A stretch of 64,000 bases of DNA from contig CAUBIC010000010.1 of the NCBI GenBank assembly GCA_958435945.1, positions 1 to 64,000 of the forward strand. Direction: 5' to 3'. Shown here one piece after another: positions 17,330 through 25,410 of this stretch. The first letter of the stretch is position 1. Each line of letters starts with the position of its first letter. The translations under genes and the position numbers were made by a program. The stretch comes from an uncultured Collinsella sp. (GTDB lineage Bacteria; Actinomycetota; Coriobacteriia; Coriobacteriales; Coriobacteriaceae). The notes beneath the pieces were generated by a model. That model had not been told where the DNA came from, made no database searches, and was given only the letters and a program-made list of their open reading frames with translations.

Positions 17330-17356
17330 ATCGACCTATCTGTCAGCACATACCGA

Positions 17357-18499
17357 TTACAGGTATTTGCGCCAGTCGTCGTCATCCTCATCGTCCTCAG
17401 CAGCGGCCTGAGCCTGCTCGGCGGCACGGGCGGCCGCGGCGCGGGCGGCCACCTGAGCATAGGACTCCTCGTTACACTCGGGGAAGCTTGCCAACACGTG
17501 CTCAAACTTGGCGAAGTCCTCATCCCAGCGCGTAGAGGGCACGGCAAAAAACACCTGCTTGACCTTGAAGTCGCCCGACGCAAGCTCCTTGCGGAAGAGC
17601 TCAGCCACGGCCTCGGCGTCAAAGCCGTTGTTGTCGCAGCCCCAAGCGCCCAGCACGAGCTTCTCGCGACCTAGCTCATCGCAGATGGCAAGCACAAAGC
17701 GGATGCGATCGCGCAGGGCATCCAGCAAGGCATCGTCACCCACGCGATACTCCTGGCGAGCGCGCTTGGCGTTGGGCGCGGCGGCAACGATCACGTCAGC
17801 ATATGCATGTACGTGATTGCGGTCGAAGCGCACCGCAGGCACCACCAGCGCACGGTTGCGGTAAAGCTCGCAGTTGATGTTGCGACGACGGTTCTCGCCG
17901 TACCATTTGCGCTGCTTATCGAGCACGTTGTACAGGTACGAATCGGCACAGAGCGTGGCCTCCTGGCCCAGATAGCCCTGGATGTAGCCACCGCCCGGGT
18001 TGGTGAACGAGGCAAAGGCAAGCACGGCCATGTCACAGAACTGCGCGTAGCCTCGGCCGTTATCCAGAATGGCCTGCGTGGCAGAGGCGTCGAGCACGGT
18101 GACCTCGGGCAGGACCGGAGCGGGCTTTTCGGCGGCAGGCGCGGACTCGGCCTCCGTGGCCTCCTCGGCGGGTGCAAGCTCGGCCGCAACCTCGGTCTCG
18201 GCGGATGCAACCTCGGCGGCCTCGACCTCGGGCTCCTCGGCGGCCTCAGACTCCTCAGCAACCTGTTCCTCGGCAGCGTCGGCCGCTTGGGCCTTGGCCT
18301 TCATCGCCGCGACAAATCCGGCAGGCATACCATCGAACTCGCGCACGCCGGCAATCGAACGCTCGATGTCCTTGGCGCAGGCCTCGGACACAGCCACCAC
18401 ATGGCGCTCGGCGGCCTTGGCACGCGCCTCGCGCTTGGGATTGGGCTGACCCGCTCGGTTAGACCTGCGGTTACGGTTCCTGTTGTCGACATCTGCCAT
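17357..18499 (-). CDS. TIGR02452 family, microbial PARG-like domain protein
   Basis: A 380-residue protein. Residues about 1-60 are basic, 70-130 form an Ala/Glu-rich low-complexity linker, and about 135-350 form a TIGR02452/DUF2263 macrodomain of the poly(ADP-ribose) glycohydrolase type. The signature reads NPGGGYIQGYLGQEATL: GGG at 169-171 is kept, but the usual QEE is QEA (179-181), replacing one of the two adjacent glutamates. LGAWGCDNNGFD is the late conserved glycine-rich segment. The protein may bind ADP-ribose without normal hydrolysis, or belong to a variant subfamily. GGAAAGG precedes the ATG; the gene stands alone. Confidence 0.75.
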   Translation of the reverse strand: MADVDNRNRNRRSNRAGQPNPKREARAKAAERHVVAVSEACAKDIERSIAGVREFDGMPAGFVAAMKAKAQAADAAEEQVAEESEAAEEPEVEAAEVASAETEVAAELAPAEEATEAESAPAAEKPAPVLPEVTVLDASATQAILDNGRGYAQFCDMAVLAFASFTNPGGGYIQGYLGQEATLCADSYLYNVLDKQRKWYGENRRRNINCELYRNRALVVPAVRFDRNHVHAYADVIVAAAPNAKRARQEYRVGDDALLDALRDRIRFVLAICDELGREKLVLGAWGCDNNGFDAEAVAELFRKELASGDFKVKQVFFAVPSTRWDEDFAKFEHVLASFPECNEESYAQVAARAAAARAAEQAQAAAEDDEDDDDWRKYL

Positions 18500-18571
18500 T
18501 CGTGGCCACCTTTCCTGTCGCTGCCGCTATCGGCTTTTTCCCATCCATCATACCCCGCCGCGCACAAAAAA

Positions 18572-18591
18572 GACGGCCCCGAAGGACCGCC
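18572..18591 (-). terminator. Terminator of the BI-1 family gene
   Basis: An 8-bp stem with a TTCG tetraloop on the minus strand is followed by six T residues, about 50 bp past the stop at 18641. Confidence 0.85.
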
Positions 18592-18640
18592 TTTCGCATC
18601 GTTTTACCGTGTCCGGCAGGAAGCGTCGCAATGCCGCGCT

Positions 18641-19336
18641 TTAATCGCGACGACCAAGGATATTCAGGATGCGCAGGAACACGTTGATGATGTCCACGAA
18701 CAGGTTGGATGCCATGAGCACGGCGTTGGGCAGCGTGGGCGGCACCGTCGTGGCCACATAGGTGTCATAGCCAATAAAGCCGGCGAACACCACGATCACG
18801 ATCAGGTCGGTGATGGACTGCGAGACGCCCATGAACATCAGCACGATCTCGACCAGAATCGTGGCAAGTAGGATGCCAAAACCAATGCCGTACACACGCT
18901 GGAAGAACTTGGGAAAGGTCACGCCCAGCGCACCAAAGACAAAGGTGATGGCGGCCGTGGCGATAAAGGCGGTGTTAATGGTAGGCAGGTCGTAGTTGGC
19001 AAGGCCAAACGACGCCGTCAGGCCAAAGGTGCTCGCAAAGACCACGTAGCCCACGAGCGACAGGCCCACGGACTGTTTGCTGGCAGCAGCCGACATCATG
19101 ACCATGCCGACGATGGTCAAAATAAATGAGCCAAAGACCAGCGGCAAAGCGGCGCCGCTCATCATCATGCGCGCAAACGACATGGTGCTCGTAAAGTAGG
19201 CACCGGCGCCCATGGCGCAAAAGCCCAAAAAGATCAGGGCAGACATGACAAGGTTGTACGCGCGCGGCGACATCTCCTTGGCACGGCTTGCGCCGGTTTC
19301 GATGGGGCCGTTCTGATAGCCCTGGATATCGTTCAT
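18641..19336 (-). CDS. Bax inhibitor-1/YccA family membrane protein
   Basis: A 231-residue integral membrane protein of the BI-1/YccA/TMBIM family with about seven predicted helices from residue 28 on. The family carries pH-sensitive calcium leak activity in Bacillus YetJ and interacts with FtsH in E. coli YccA. The conserved late segment GYDTYVATT with its Asp, followed by ASNLFVDIINVFLRILNI, is clear. The start at 19336 follows GAAAGG and gives MNDIQGYQNG; 19 more codons upstream are open but lack support. It has its own terminator. The role in this organism is not evident. Confidence 0.85.
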   Translation of the reverse strand: MNDIQGYQNGPIETGASRAKEMSPRAYNLVMSALIFLGFCAMGAGAYFTSTMSFARMMMSGAALPLVFGSFILTIVGMVMMSAAASKQSVGLSLVGYVVFASTFGLTASFGLANYDLPTINTAFIATAAITFVFGALGVTFPKFFQRVYGIGFGILLATILVEIVLMFMGVSQSITDLIVIVVFAGFIGYDTYVATTVPPTLPNAVLMASNLFVDIINVFLRILNILGRRD

Positions 19337-19415
19337 ACTTCGTCCTTTCAAAAAGCGCCGCGACGGCGCCGTAGCTGACAAGTTTCCTGCCATTGTACCC
19401 GAACGCCACGCGTTC

Positions 19416-19754
19416 TTACCTGCGACGCTCGCTCTCGAGCGTCCGGTCGAACGCCCACACCCACCAACGCATCAGATGAGTCTGCGAGCCATCCGGTCGC
19501 TCGCGTGCCTGTTCTTCCAGATACAGTTCGGTCGCATGTCCGCCAAAACGAACCTTATAAGTCGCCGTACGAATGCCGTGGACCGTCAGGCCAAAACCGG
19601 TGGACGAGACAATCTCGTCAATCGTAAAGCAACGACCATCGACCCAGCAGACGGTAACCGGCACGACCTGTCCGCCCGCGAGGATGCGAGCCACGACGTC
19701 CACATACTGCTTGTGCACGCGTCGAGTTTTACCATCTGTCTGTCGATATTCCAT
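19416..19754 (-). CDS. Hypothetical protein, 112 aa
   Basis: I do not recognise this protein. It is rich in short beta-type segments (VVPVTVCWVDGRCFTIDEIV, ATYKVRFGG, ATELYLEE) and ends in MRWWVWAFDRTLESERRR, suggesting a small beta-barrel domain with a basic tail. There is no signal or membrane segment. The start at 19754 is the first Met after AGGAGG, but the spacing is only one base, so a start further in or at 19775 is possible. It is upstream of and co-oriented with the BI-1 gene (about 80 bp gap) and may share its transcript. Confidence 0.65.
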   Translation of the reverse strand: MEYRQTDGKTRRVHKQYVDVVARILAGGQVVPVTVCWVDGRCFTIDEIVSSTGFGLTVHGIRTATYKVRFGGHATELYLEEQARERPDGSQTHLMRWWVWAFDRTLESERRR

Positions 19755-20002
19755 GCCTCCTATTATCGAACGCATGTTTGCACATTGTAAAGCGAACAGG
19801 CTGTGGTTTTGGGATGTTGGGGCGCGCACGTGTCCTCATGGCGTGCTAGCAAAAAGAACACCCGCGGTCAACAGGGCAAATATTCAATGTTAGTGCCAAA
19901 AAATTCACTTCTCCCATCAGAACTCGGTAAAGAAACCCGCAGGAGGTGATACGATTTATCATGTTTTTGTAACGTGCCTGCAAACTTCGAGAAAGCCCAT
20001 AT

Positions 20003-21052
20003 ATGGACGTAACGTTCTCAGCCTTCCTCGGCCAAATTGTGTCGAACCCAGTCCTTGCCGTCACCGTGATCCTCGCACTCGGCGCTATCTTCGTCAACGG
20101 ATGGACCGACGCGCCCAACGCCATCGCGACCTGTGTCACCACGCGCTGCATGCCCGCCCGCGCCGCCATTCTCATGAGCGCCGCATTCAACTTCCTCGGC
20201 GTGCTCATCATGACGCACTTTAACGCGAGCGTCGCCAACACCATCTCACATATCGTCGACTTTGGCGGAAACAGCACCATGGCGCTCGCATGCCTCTGCG
20301 CGGCGCTGTTCTCCATCGTCGTCTACGGCGCCACGGCATCGCGTTTTGGCATCCCTACCTCGCAAAGCCACAGCCTTATCGCCGGCCTGACCGGTGCCGC
20401 AATCGCCCTCGGCGGCGCGAGCAGCGTCAACGTCCACGAGTGGATGAAGGTCATCTACGGCTTGGCGCTCTCCATCGGCCTGGGCTTTGTCATGGGCTGG
20501 GTCCTGTGCAAGCTCGTCTCGATTCTTTTCGCCGCCGCCAACAGGCGACGTGCCAACGTCTTCTTTAAATACGCTCAGATCGCGAGCGCTGCGGCCATGA
20601 GCTTCATGCACGGCGCGCAGGATGGACAGAAGTTCATCGGCGTGCTCTTTTTAGGAGTGGCCTTCGCCAGCGGCCAGACGAGCGTCGGCGATGCCGGCAT
20701 CCCCATCTGGATTATGCTGCTGTGCTCGGCCACTATGGGTATCGGCACCAGCGTGGGCGGTGAGCGCATCATCAAGTCTGTCGGTCAGAGCATGGTCAAG
20801 CTCGAAAAGTACCAGGGCTTCTCCGCCGACCTGGCGGGCGCCGCGAACCTGCTACTTGCCACCCTTACCGGCATCCCCGTATCCTCCACCCACATCAAAA
20901 CCTGCGCCATTATGGGTGTCGGCGCCGTCAAGCGCCTCTCGGCCATCAACTTCGGCGTGGTCAAGGACATGATGTTCACGTGGTTCTTCACCTTCCCCGC
21001 TTGTGGACTCATCAGCTTTGTCATGGCCAAGCTGTTCATGATGTTCATCTAG
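20003..21052 (+). CDS. pit: Inorganic phosphate transporter, PiT family
   Basis: A 349-residue PiT-family transporter with about ten membrane helices, moving phosphate in symport with protons or cations. The duplicated signature is visible as NGWTDAPNAIATCVTTR near residue 33 and as LTGIPVSSTHIKT late in the protein; GIPTSQSHSLIAGLTGA is the equivalent of the first half. Length is that of the short bacterial PiT forms. It is followed 67 bp later by a DUF47/PhoU-like gene, the usual partner. The window therefore holds both low-affinity (Pit) and high-affinity (Pst) phosphate uptake. Confidence 0.92.
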   Translation: MDVTFSAFLGQIVSNPVLAVTVILALGAIFVNGWTDAPNAIATCVTTRCMPARAAILMSAAFNFLGVLIMTHFNASVANTISHIVDFGGNSTMALACLCAALFSIVVYGATASRFGIPTSQSHSLIAGLTGAAIALGGASSVNVHEWMKVIYGLALSIGLGFVMGWVLCKLVSILFAAANRRRANVFFKYAQIASAAAMSFMHGAQDGQKFIGVLFLGVAFASGQTSVGDAGIPIWIMLLCSATMGIGTSVGGERIIKSVGQSMVKLEKYQGFSADLAGAANLLLATLTGIPVSSTHIKTCAIMGVGAVKRLSAINFGVVKDMMFTWFFTFPACGLISFVMAKLFMMFI

Positions 21053-21119
21053 TCAAACCGAACGGCCATCCGGACCGCAATACCTCGCCCACCCGTCTTC
21101 GCCTCGAAAGGACCCACTC

Positions 21120-21743
21120 ATGGCAAAGAAACCCGATTCGTTCTACTTTGACAACTACGTCGCCTGCGCCGACCTTGCTGTCCAGGCCGCAGAGTTGCTC
21201 ATCAAGATTTTTGAGAACTTTGATCCCGCGCAGATCCACGGCATGCTCGAAGAGATGCATGCGATTGAGCATGCGGCCGACAAGAAGCACCATGAGCTCG
21301 AGGATGCCCTGCTCACTGCCTTTATCACCCCGCTTGAGCGCGAGGATCTGGACCTGATGAGCTGCTCGCTCGACACCGTGCTTGACCGTATCGAGGGCGT
21401 CGTGCAGCGCGTCTACTTCACCAACATCCAGAGCATCCACCCCGATGCCATTGTCATCGCCCACAAGGTGACCGACGCCTGCCGCGCCATGAAGGACCTT
21501 ATGGTCGAGCTGCCTAATTACCGCAAGTCCAAGACCCTGCGCGAGCTGGTCATCCAGATCAACACCATTGAGTCCGAGGCCGATGAGCTCTACATCAACG
21601 CTATGCGCAACCTGCACGTCAATGGCAAGGACCCGCTCGAGGTCATCGCCTGGCGTGACGTCTACGCTTTCCTGGAGTACTGCGCCGACTGCTGCGAGAA
21701 TGTGGCTGATGTCGTGGATTCGATTGTCATGAAGAACAGTTAA
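21120..21743 (+). CDS. DUF47 family PhoU-like phosphate transport regulator
   Basis: A 207-residue all-alpha DUF47 protein, related in fold to PhoU. Proteins of this family are encoded next to PiT transporters and regulate them. Three-helix-bundle heptads with metal-type acidic clusters are seen (EMHAIEHAADKKHHELEDAL and the matching IESEADELYINAM repeat half). The ATG follows CGAAAGGACCC. The gene forms a two-gene operon with pit. A long perfect inverted repeat begins just past the stop and probably ends transcription. Confidence 0.9.
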   Translation: MAKKPDSFYFDNYVACADLAVQAAELLIKIFENFDPAQIHGMLEEMHAIEHAADKKHHELEDALLTAFITPLEREDLDLMSCSLDTVLDRIEGVVQRVYFTNIQSIHPDAIVIAHKVTDACRAMKDLMVELPNYRKSKTLRELVIQINTIESEADELYINAMRNLHVNGKDPLEVIAWRDVYAFLEYCADCCENVADVVDSIVMKNS

Positions 21744-21748
21744 TTGGG

Positions 21749-21859
21749 GGTACGTGTCCCGGCGGTCGTGGGCCCGACCACTAATAACCTTTTTCACTCC
21801 GGCTGCAAGCAGAGTCGTTCAAAAGGTTATTAGTGGTCGGGCCCGCTCCCTTACGTACC
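21749..21859. repeat. Long perfect inverted repeat after pit-DUF47
   Basis: Two perfect 24-bp arms (21770-21793 and 21821-21844, beginning GGGCCCGACCACTAATAA) enclose a 27-nt loop, and an outer GGTACGT/ACGTACC pair extends the structure. It lies between the DUF47 stop and the nitroreductase. The rest of 21744-22026 holds no gene; 21865-22020 is rich in ACTTTGG words. Confidence 0.85.
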
Positions 21860-22026
21860 ACCATTGGAAACTTTGGCTGATACTTTGAAAGCGATGGGGC
21901 TTTTGTTGGCAGGGCCTTGGGGCCCGATTGGAAACTTTGGGACCGCCTTAAACGTTTGGCTGGATGGGGCTTTGGGTACCCTTTGTTTTACTTTGGATTG
22001 ATTTGCTGACTTTGGAAGGTTTGGTT

Positions 22027-22557
22027 ATGGGGTATTTGGATCTGGCTCGGTCTCGGTATTCTTGTCGTTTGTTTGAGGCTCGGGCTGTGGAGCAGGCTGT
22101 GGTGGATGCCATTGTTGAGGCTGGGCGTATTGCTCCTTCTGCTTGTAATAATCATCCAACCCGTGTGATGGTGTTGGATACGCCCGAGCTTTTGGAGAAG
22201 GCGGCTGCTTGTCAGCCTCGGTTTGCTCGTGATGGGTCCATCTTTGGCGCTCCGCTCATCTTCCTCATTTGCAGCGTTACCGACGACGCTTGGGTTCGCC
22301 CCTATGACCAGATGAACTCCAGCGCTATCGACACCTCGATTGTTTGCGATCAAATGATGATGGAGGCCGAGGAGCAGGGTCTGGGAACGTGTTGGGTATG
22401 CCATTTTAAGCCCGAGCTAGCCCGAGAGCGGTTCAACCTGCCCGAGGGCGTCTATCCCTATCACATGCTCGTCTGCGGCTATCCTGCCGACCACATCGCC
22501 GATCCCGAGCATCGCGATGCCCGCACCATTCCCCTCTCCGACTTCCTCCTCAAGTAG
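22027..22557 (+). CDS. Nitroreductase family protein
   Basis: A 176-residue FMN-dependent nitroreductase-like oxidoreductase. RSRYSCRLFEARAVEQ near the N-terminus, GRIAPSACNNHPTRVMVL, and the late EEQGLGTCWVCHF segment are characteristic; length matches the short family members of anaerobes. The start at 22027 follows GGAAGG. The first roughly 220 bp use T-ending codons heavily (like the non-coding stretch before it), whereas the rest uses the C-ending codons normal for the window. The substrate is unknown. The reading frame is intact throughout. Confidence 0.85.
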   Translation: MGYLDLARSRYSCRLFEARAVEQAVVDAIVEAGRIAPSACNNHPTRVMVLDTPELLEKAAACQPRFARDGSIFGAPLIFLICSVTDDAWVRPYDQMNSSAIDTSIVCDQMMMEAEEQGLGTCWVCHFKPELARERFNLPEGVYPYHMLVCGYPADHIADPEHRDARTIPLSDFLLK

Positions 22558-22602
22558 TTTTTGGCACATGCCCTAAAATCTACCTTTTACCGCGCACCCT
22601 TT

Positions 22603-22638
22603 CGCCGAGTTCTGCCCTATCGTACGCAGAGCTCGGCG
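22603..22638 (+). terminator. Terminator of the nitroreductase gene
   Basis: CGCCGAGTTCTGC pairs with GCAGAGCTCGGCG and is followed by TTTTGTTT, 45 bp past the stop. Confidence 0.85.
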
Positions 22639-22671
22639 TTTTGTTTCCCAACCCGTATGCAGCCACAAAAA

Positions 22672-22694
22672 AGGAGCCCGCAGGTGCGAGCTCC
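22672..22694 (-). terminator. Terminator of divIVA
   Basis: On the minus strand AGGAGC...GCTCCT is followed by TTTTTTG, 31 bp past the divIVA stop. Confidence 0.8.
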
Positions 22695-22724
22695 TCTTAA
22701 GGGCACTAGATTGTAGCTCTGGCG

Positions 22725-23402
22725 CTAGTCCAGGTCGTCGGCGGCAAAGTTGTCGATCGGGGCGAAGGGGTCAGCCACGGGGACAACCGGATCAGCGACA
22801 GGCAGCGGCTCGGCGGCGGGAACGGTCACTGCAGGAGAAGCCGCAGAACCGACCGGCGTGGAGGCCATAAGGTCGGACGGGAAGGAATTCTGCGCATCGT
22901 CCATGAAGTGCTGGATGAGCTTGAGGTACTCGGCTTTGAACTCCTCACGGGAAGCCTTCAGACGGTCGATCTCCTCGAGCTCGGCCTGCTTCTCGGTCAG
23001 GGCCTGACGGATGACCTCGCGGGCCTTGGCGTCGGCTTCGTTGCGGATGCGCTCAGCGTTCTCGTTGGCATCGTTGACGATGCCCTCGGCGGTCTGCTGG
23101 GCAGCAATCAGCGCAGCGGAGATCTGGCGCTCCTGAGCGGAGAAGTCGGGTGCGGGAGCGGCCACAGGAGCGGCGGGAACGGCCTGAGCGGCAGCGTCCT
23201 GAGCCTGGGCAAGCTGGGCCTGCGTGTCGGCAAGCTGCTGCTCGGTGGCAGTCAGACGACCCTTAAGATCGACAATCTTGGCAAGCATAGCGTCAACCTC
23301 GGAGGACAGCGTCTCCAAAAAGACGTCGACCTCGGCGGGATCATAGCCGCGCTTGGCCTCAGAGAAAGTCTGAGCCTGGATGTCAGCAGGGGTAATAGCC
23401 AT
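22725..23402 (-). CDS. divIVA: DivIVA domain protein
   Basis: A 225-residue polar/septal scaffold protein. The N-terminal membrane-binding domain has ITPADIQAQTFSEAKRGYDPAEVDVFLE (given in parts: ITPADIQAQTF, then RGYDPAEVDVFL), followed by coiled coil (about 30-75), an Ala/Pro linker, a second coiled coil with NANENAERIRNEADAKARE-like heptads, and a Pro/Ala-rich tail ending FAADDLD. In Actinobacteria DivIVA directs pole growth and septum placement. It is the last gene of the yggS-sepF-yggT-divIVA group and sits 62 bp from yggT. Confidence 0.9.
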   Translation of the reverse strand: MAITPADIQAQTFSEAKRGYDPAEVDVFLETLSSEVDAMLAKIVDLKGRLTATEQQLADTQAQLAQAQDAAAQAVPAAPVAAPAPDFSAQERQISAALIAAQQTAEGIVNDANENAERIRNEADAKAREVIRQALTEKQAELEEIDRLKASREEFKAEYLKLIQHFMDDAQNSFPSDLMASTPVGSAASPAVTVPAAEPLPVADPVVPVADPFAPIDNFAADDLD

Positions 23403-23464
23403 AACAAGTTCTCCTTTATCATCGCCTTGGCGCCGGGCGCCCGACGTAAGTTACTGAGCCAGTA

Positions 23465-23746
23465 CTATACGAGTATACCTATAAGAAGCTGCAGAATCAG
23501 CCTCTGCACCAACTGCAACGCAATAATCGCAACGACCGGCGAAAAATCAACGCCGCCCATCGGCGGAATAAACCGACGAAACAGGTTGAGCCACGGACCG
23601 CAGACGCTATCGAGCACCGCGGCGATATCCTGCAGCAGGCCGCCCTGCTTCATGGGAATCCAAGTCATAAAGCAATAGACCACAATAAGTGTGGAGTAGA
23701 AGTTGAACAGCGTGTTGACCAGCTGGACAATGGTGTAGATGTTGAT
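23465..23746 (-). CDS. YggT/YlmG family membrane protein with a non-standard start codon
   Basis: A YggT protein of about 93 residues with two hydrophobic helices around the conserved LNLFRRFIPPMGGVDFSPVVA. The family is linked to FtsZ/SepF function and to membrane protein placement. The frame has a stop at the sepF stop codon, and no ATG, GTG or TTG appears before a GTG at 23683, which would cut away the first half of helix 1. A GAGGAG site sits 6 bp before an ATC at 23746, giving NIYTIVQLVNTLF, the expected family N-terminus. An ATC (or ATT at 23752) start is therefore likely; the conservative start is 23683. Confidence 0.75.
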   Translation of the reverse strand: MNIYTIVQLVNTLFNFYSTLIVVYCFMTWIPMKQGGLLQDIAAVLDSVCGPWLNLFRRFIPPMGGVDFSPVVAIIALQLVQRLILQLLIGILV

Positions 23747-23767
23747 GAGAATCTCCTCGTCTTGGGT

Positions 23768-24493
23768 TTACTTAAGGTAGCCGTCGGCGCGCAGCTTCTT
23801 GAGGTCCGAATCCTTGACCTCGCAGCCGGCGGGCAGCACCATAAACACGCGATCGCCCACCTCTTTGACCGTAGCGCCCAGGCCGCAGGCAAAGCCATAG
23901 CTAAAGTCCAGGACACGCTTGGCGACCTCGGTGCGAACGCCAACAAAAATCAGCGCAACGGGCTGCTTGGTGCGCACGCGGCGGACAACGGTCTCGACAT
24001 CGTCATAGCTCTCAGGGCGCAGGACATAGGCAGGCAGCTGCGGCGTGGCGTTAATGATGTTGTTTGCATAGGCCGAGGCGTCGCTCGGCGCAGAAGCGGG
24101 CGCAGGTGCCGCGGCACGAGCGCGGGCGCTCTCGGCATAACTCGACGGCGTGTCGTAAGCGCCGGGGCGATAGCCGCCTGCGGCACTATCCTGAGAACGC
24201 GACGGCGGATTGTACGTCGTTGCATGACGCGAGTCATCGCCGACCAGCTGGCCGGAGCGCGTATACACGGCGACCGACTCGGCCTCACCGCGGCGCGTTT
24301 GGCCCAGCAGGCCGTTACTCGGCTCGTCCTGGGTATAGAAGCCCTCGCCCGAGGTACCGCTGTAGCCGTTGTTCTGATAGCCATCATCGTAGCCGTCATC
24401 GTAGCCGTAGTCGTCATCCTGGTCATAGCTCTGGTCGTAACCCTGCTGGCCGCCCAGGTGCATCTTATTTTTAATCTCGTCAAGGAAGCCCAT
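23768..24493 (-). CDS. sepF: Cell division protein SepF
   Basis: A 241-residue SepF, the membrane anchor and bundling partner of FtsZ in bacteria without FtsA. The N-terminal amphipathic membrane-binding helix is MGFLDEIKNKMHLG. Residues about 15-45 are a Tyr/Asp/Gly-rich low-complexity segment (YDDGYDDGYQNNGYSG), then a disordered linker to about residue 150, then the DUF552 domain (PESYDDVETVVRRVRTKQPV and FSYGFACGLGATVKEVGDRVFMVLP, quoted in part). GAGAGG precedes the ATG. It sits between yggS and yggT. The long linker makes it bigger than Bacillus SepF (about 150 residues), as is usual in Actinobacteria. Confidence 0.93.
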   Translation of the reverse strand: MGFLDEIKNKMHLGGQQGYDQSYDQDDDYGYDDGYDDGYQNNGYSGTSGEGFYTQDEPSNGLLGQTRRGEAESVAVYTRSGQLVGDDSRHATTYNPPSRSQDSAAGGYRPGAYDTPSSYAESARARAAAPAPASAPSDASAYANNIINATPQLPAYVLRPESYDDVETVVRRVRTKQPVALIFVGVRTEVAKRVLDFSYGFACGLGATVKEVGDRVFMVLPAGCEVKDSDLKKLRADGYLK

Positions 24494-24553
24494 GGTTGTG
24501 TCCTCTCACGGTTTAGTGCAGGCGCTCTGTAAACCAGTGCGCACTTCAGAGCC

Positions 24554-25291
24554 CTATTTTACTGCAAACTCCGGGCTAAATACTACCCTGCCCAGGCGAA
24601 CGAGCGTAGAGCCCTCCTCAAGGGCAGGCTCAAAGTCCTCGCTCATGCCGCAAGAAAGCTCGGGCAGCCTCAGATCGGGATGCGCCGCCTCCAACTCATC
24701 CCTCAGCTCTCGCAGCCCGGCAAAGGTGCGACGCGCCACATCCTTGTTCCCCCGAGGGGCCATAGTCATAAGGCCCTGCACACAAATTCCCTCAAGTTCC
24801 GCAAGCTCGCCGGCAGCGCCACGAATCTCATCGGGCGAAAAACCGCCCTTGGACTCCTCGCCGCTTACGTTAACCTCGATCAGCACCTGCTGGGGGGCGG
24901 CGAGCTCGCCAGCTTCGATCTTGCGAATGGCACGGCTCGAGATCGCCTGCGCCAAATGAAGCGACCCCACCGAATGAATCAGCTCGGCCGAGCCCAACAC
25001 CGCGTTGATCTTGTTGGTCTGAAGGTTGCCAATCATGTCGAAGCGCACCTCGGGCAGCTCCGGATGATCCGCCAGACCTGCAAGTTTGCGGACGAGCTCT
25101 TGCGGGCGGTTCTCGGCAAAATGGCGATATCCCACCTGGATGGCCGCGATGGTCTCATCGACGCCGACGGTCTTGGACACGGCAATCAAACGCGCGGCAT
25201 CACGGGGCCTCCCGGCGCGATCGAGCGCGGCATAGAAACGCTCGAGTATCTGCTCGCGGCGAGCGCGCATTACATTCAAATAGTTATCCAT
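24554..25291 (-). CDS. PLP homeostasis protein YggS/PLPBP
   Basis: A 245-residue alanine-racemase-fold protein that binds pyridoxal phosphate and balances free PLP and amino acid pools; no catalytic reaction is known. The PLP lysine lies in LIAVSKTVGVDE, and RHFAENRPQEL, FDMIGNLQTNK, and CGMSEDFEPALEEGSTLVRLG are typical. The ATG at 25291 follows GGAGG at 9 bp; a TTG two codons upstream is the alternative. It begins the yggS-sepF-yggT-divIVA group, which in other Gram-positive bacteria follows ftsZ-pgeF directly; here the pst operon lies between. Confidence 0.92.
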   Translation of the reverse strand: MDNYLNVMRARREQILERFYAALDRAGRPRDAARLIAVSKTVGVDETIAAIQVGYRHFAENRPQELVRKLAGLADHPELPEVRFDMIGNLQTNKINAVLGSAELIHSVGSLHLAQAISSRAIRKIEAGELAAPQQVLIEVNVSGEESKGGFSPDEIRGAAGELAELEGICVQGLMTMAPRGNKDVARRTFAGLRELRDELEAAHPDLRLPELSCGMSEDFEPALEEGSTLVRLGRVVFSPEFAVK

Positions 25292-25341
25292 TGCCAATCG
25301 CCTCCGCTAACAGCACAACAAGTAGTCCCATGCTAACGCAA

Positions 25342-25373
25342 GAGCGCAGCCCCGCATCCGCAAGGCCGCGCTC
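25342..25373 (-). terminator. Terminator-like hairpin after phoU
   Basis: GAGCGCGGCC pairs with GGCTGCGCTC (minus strand, one wobble); the following TTGCGTT is a weak T-run. It separates the pst-phoU operon from yggS. Confidence 0.5.
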
Positions 25374-25410
25374 CCTTAGGTATTTACAATCTCTCAACGA
25401 ACGGGGTACC

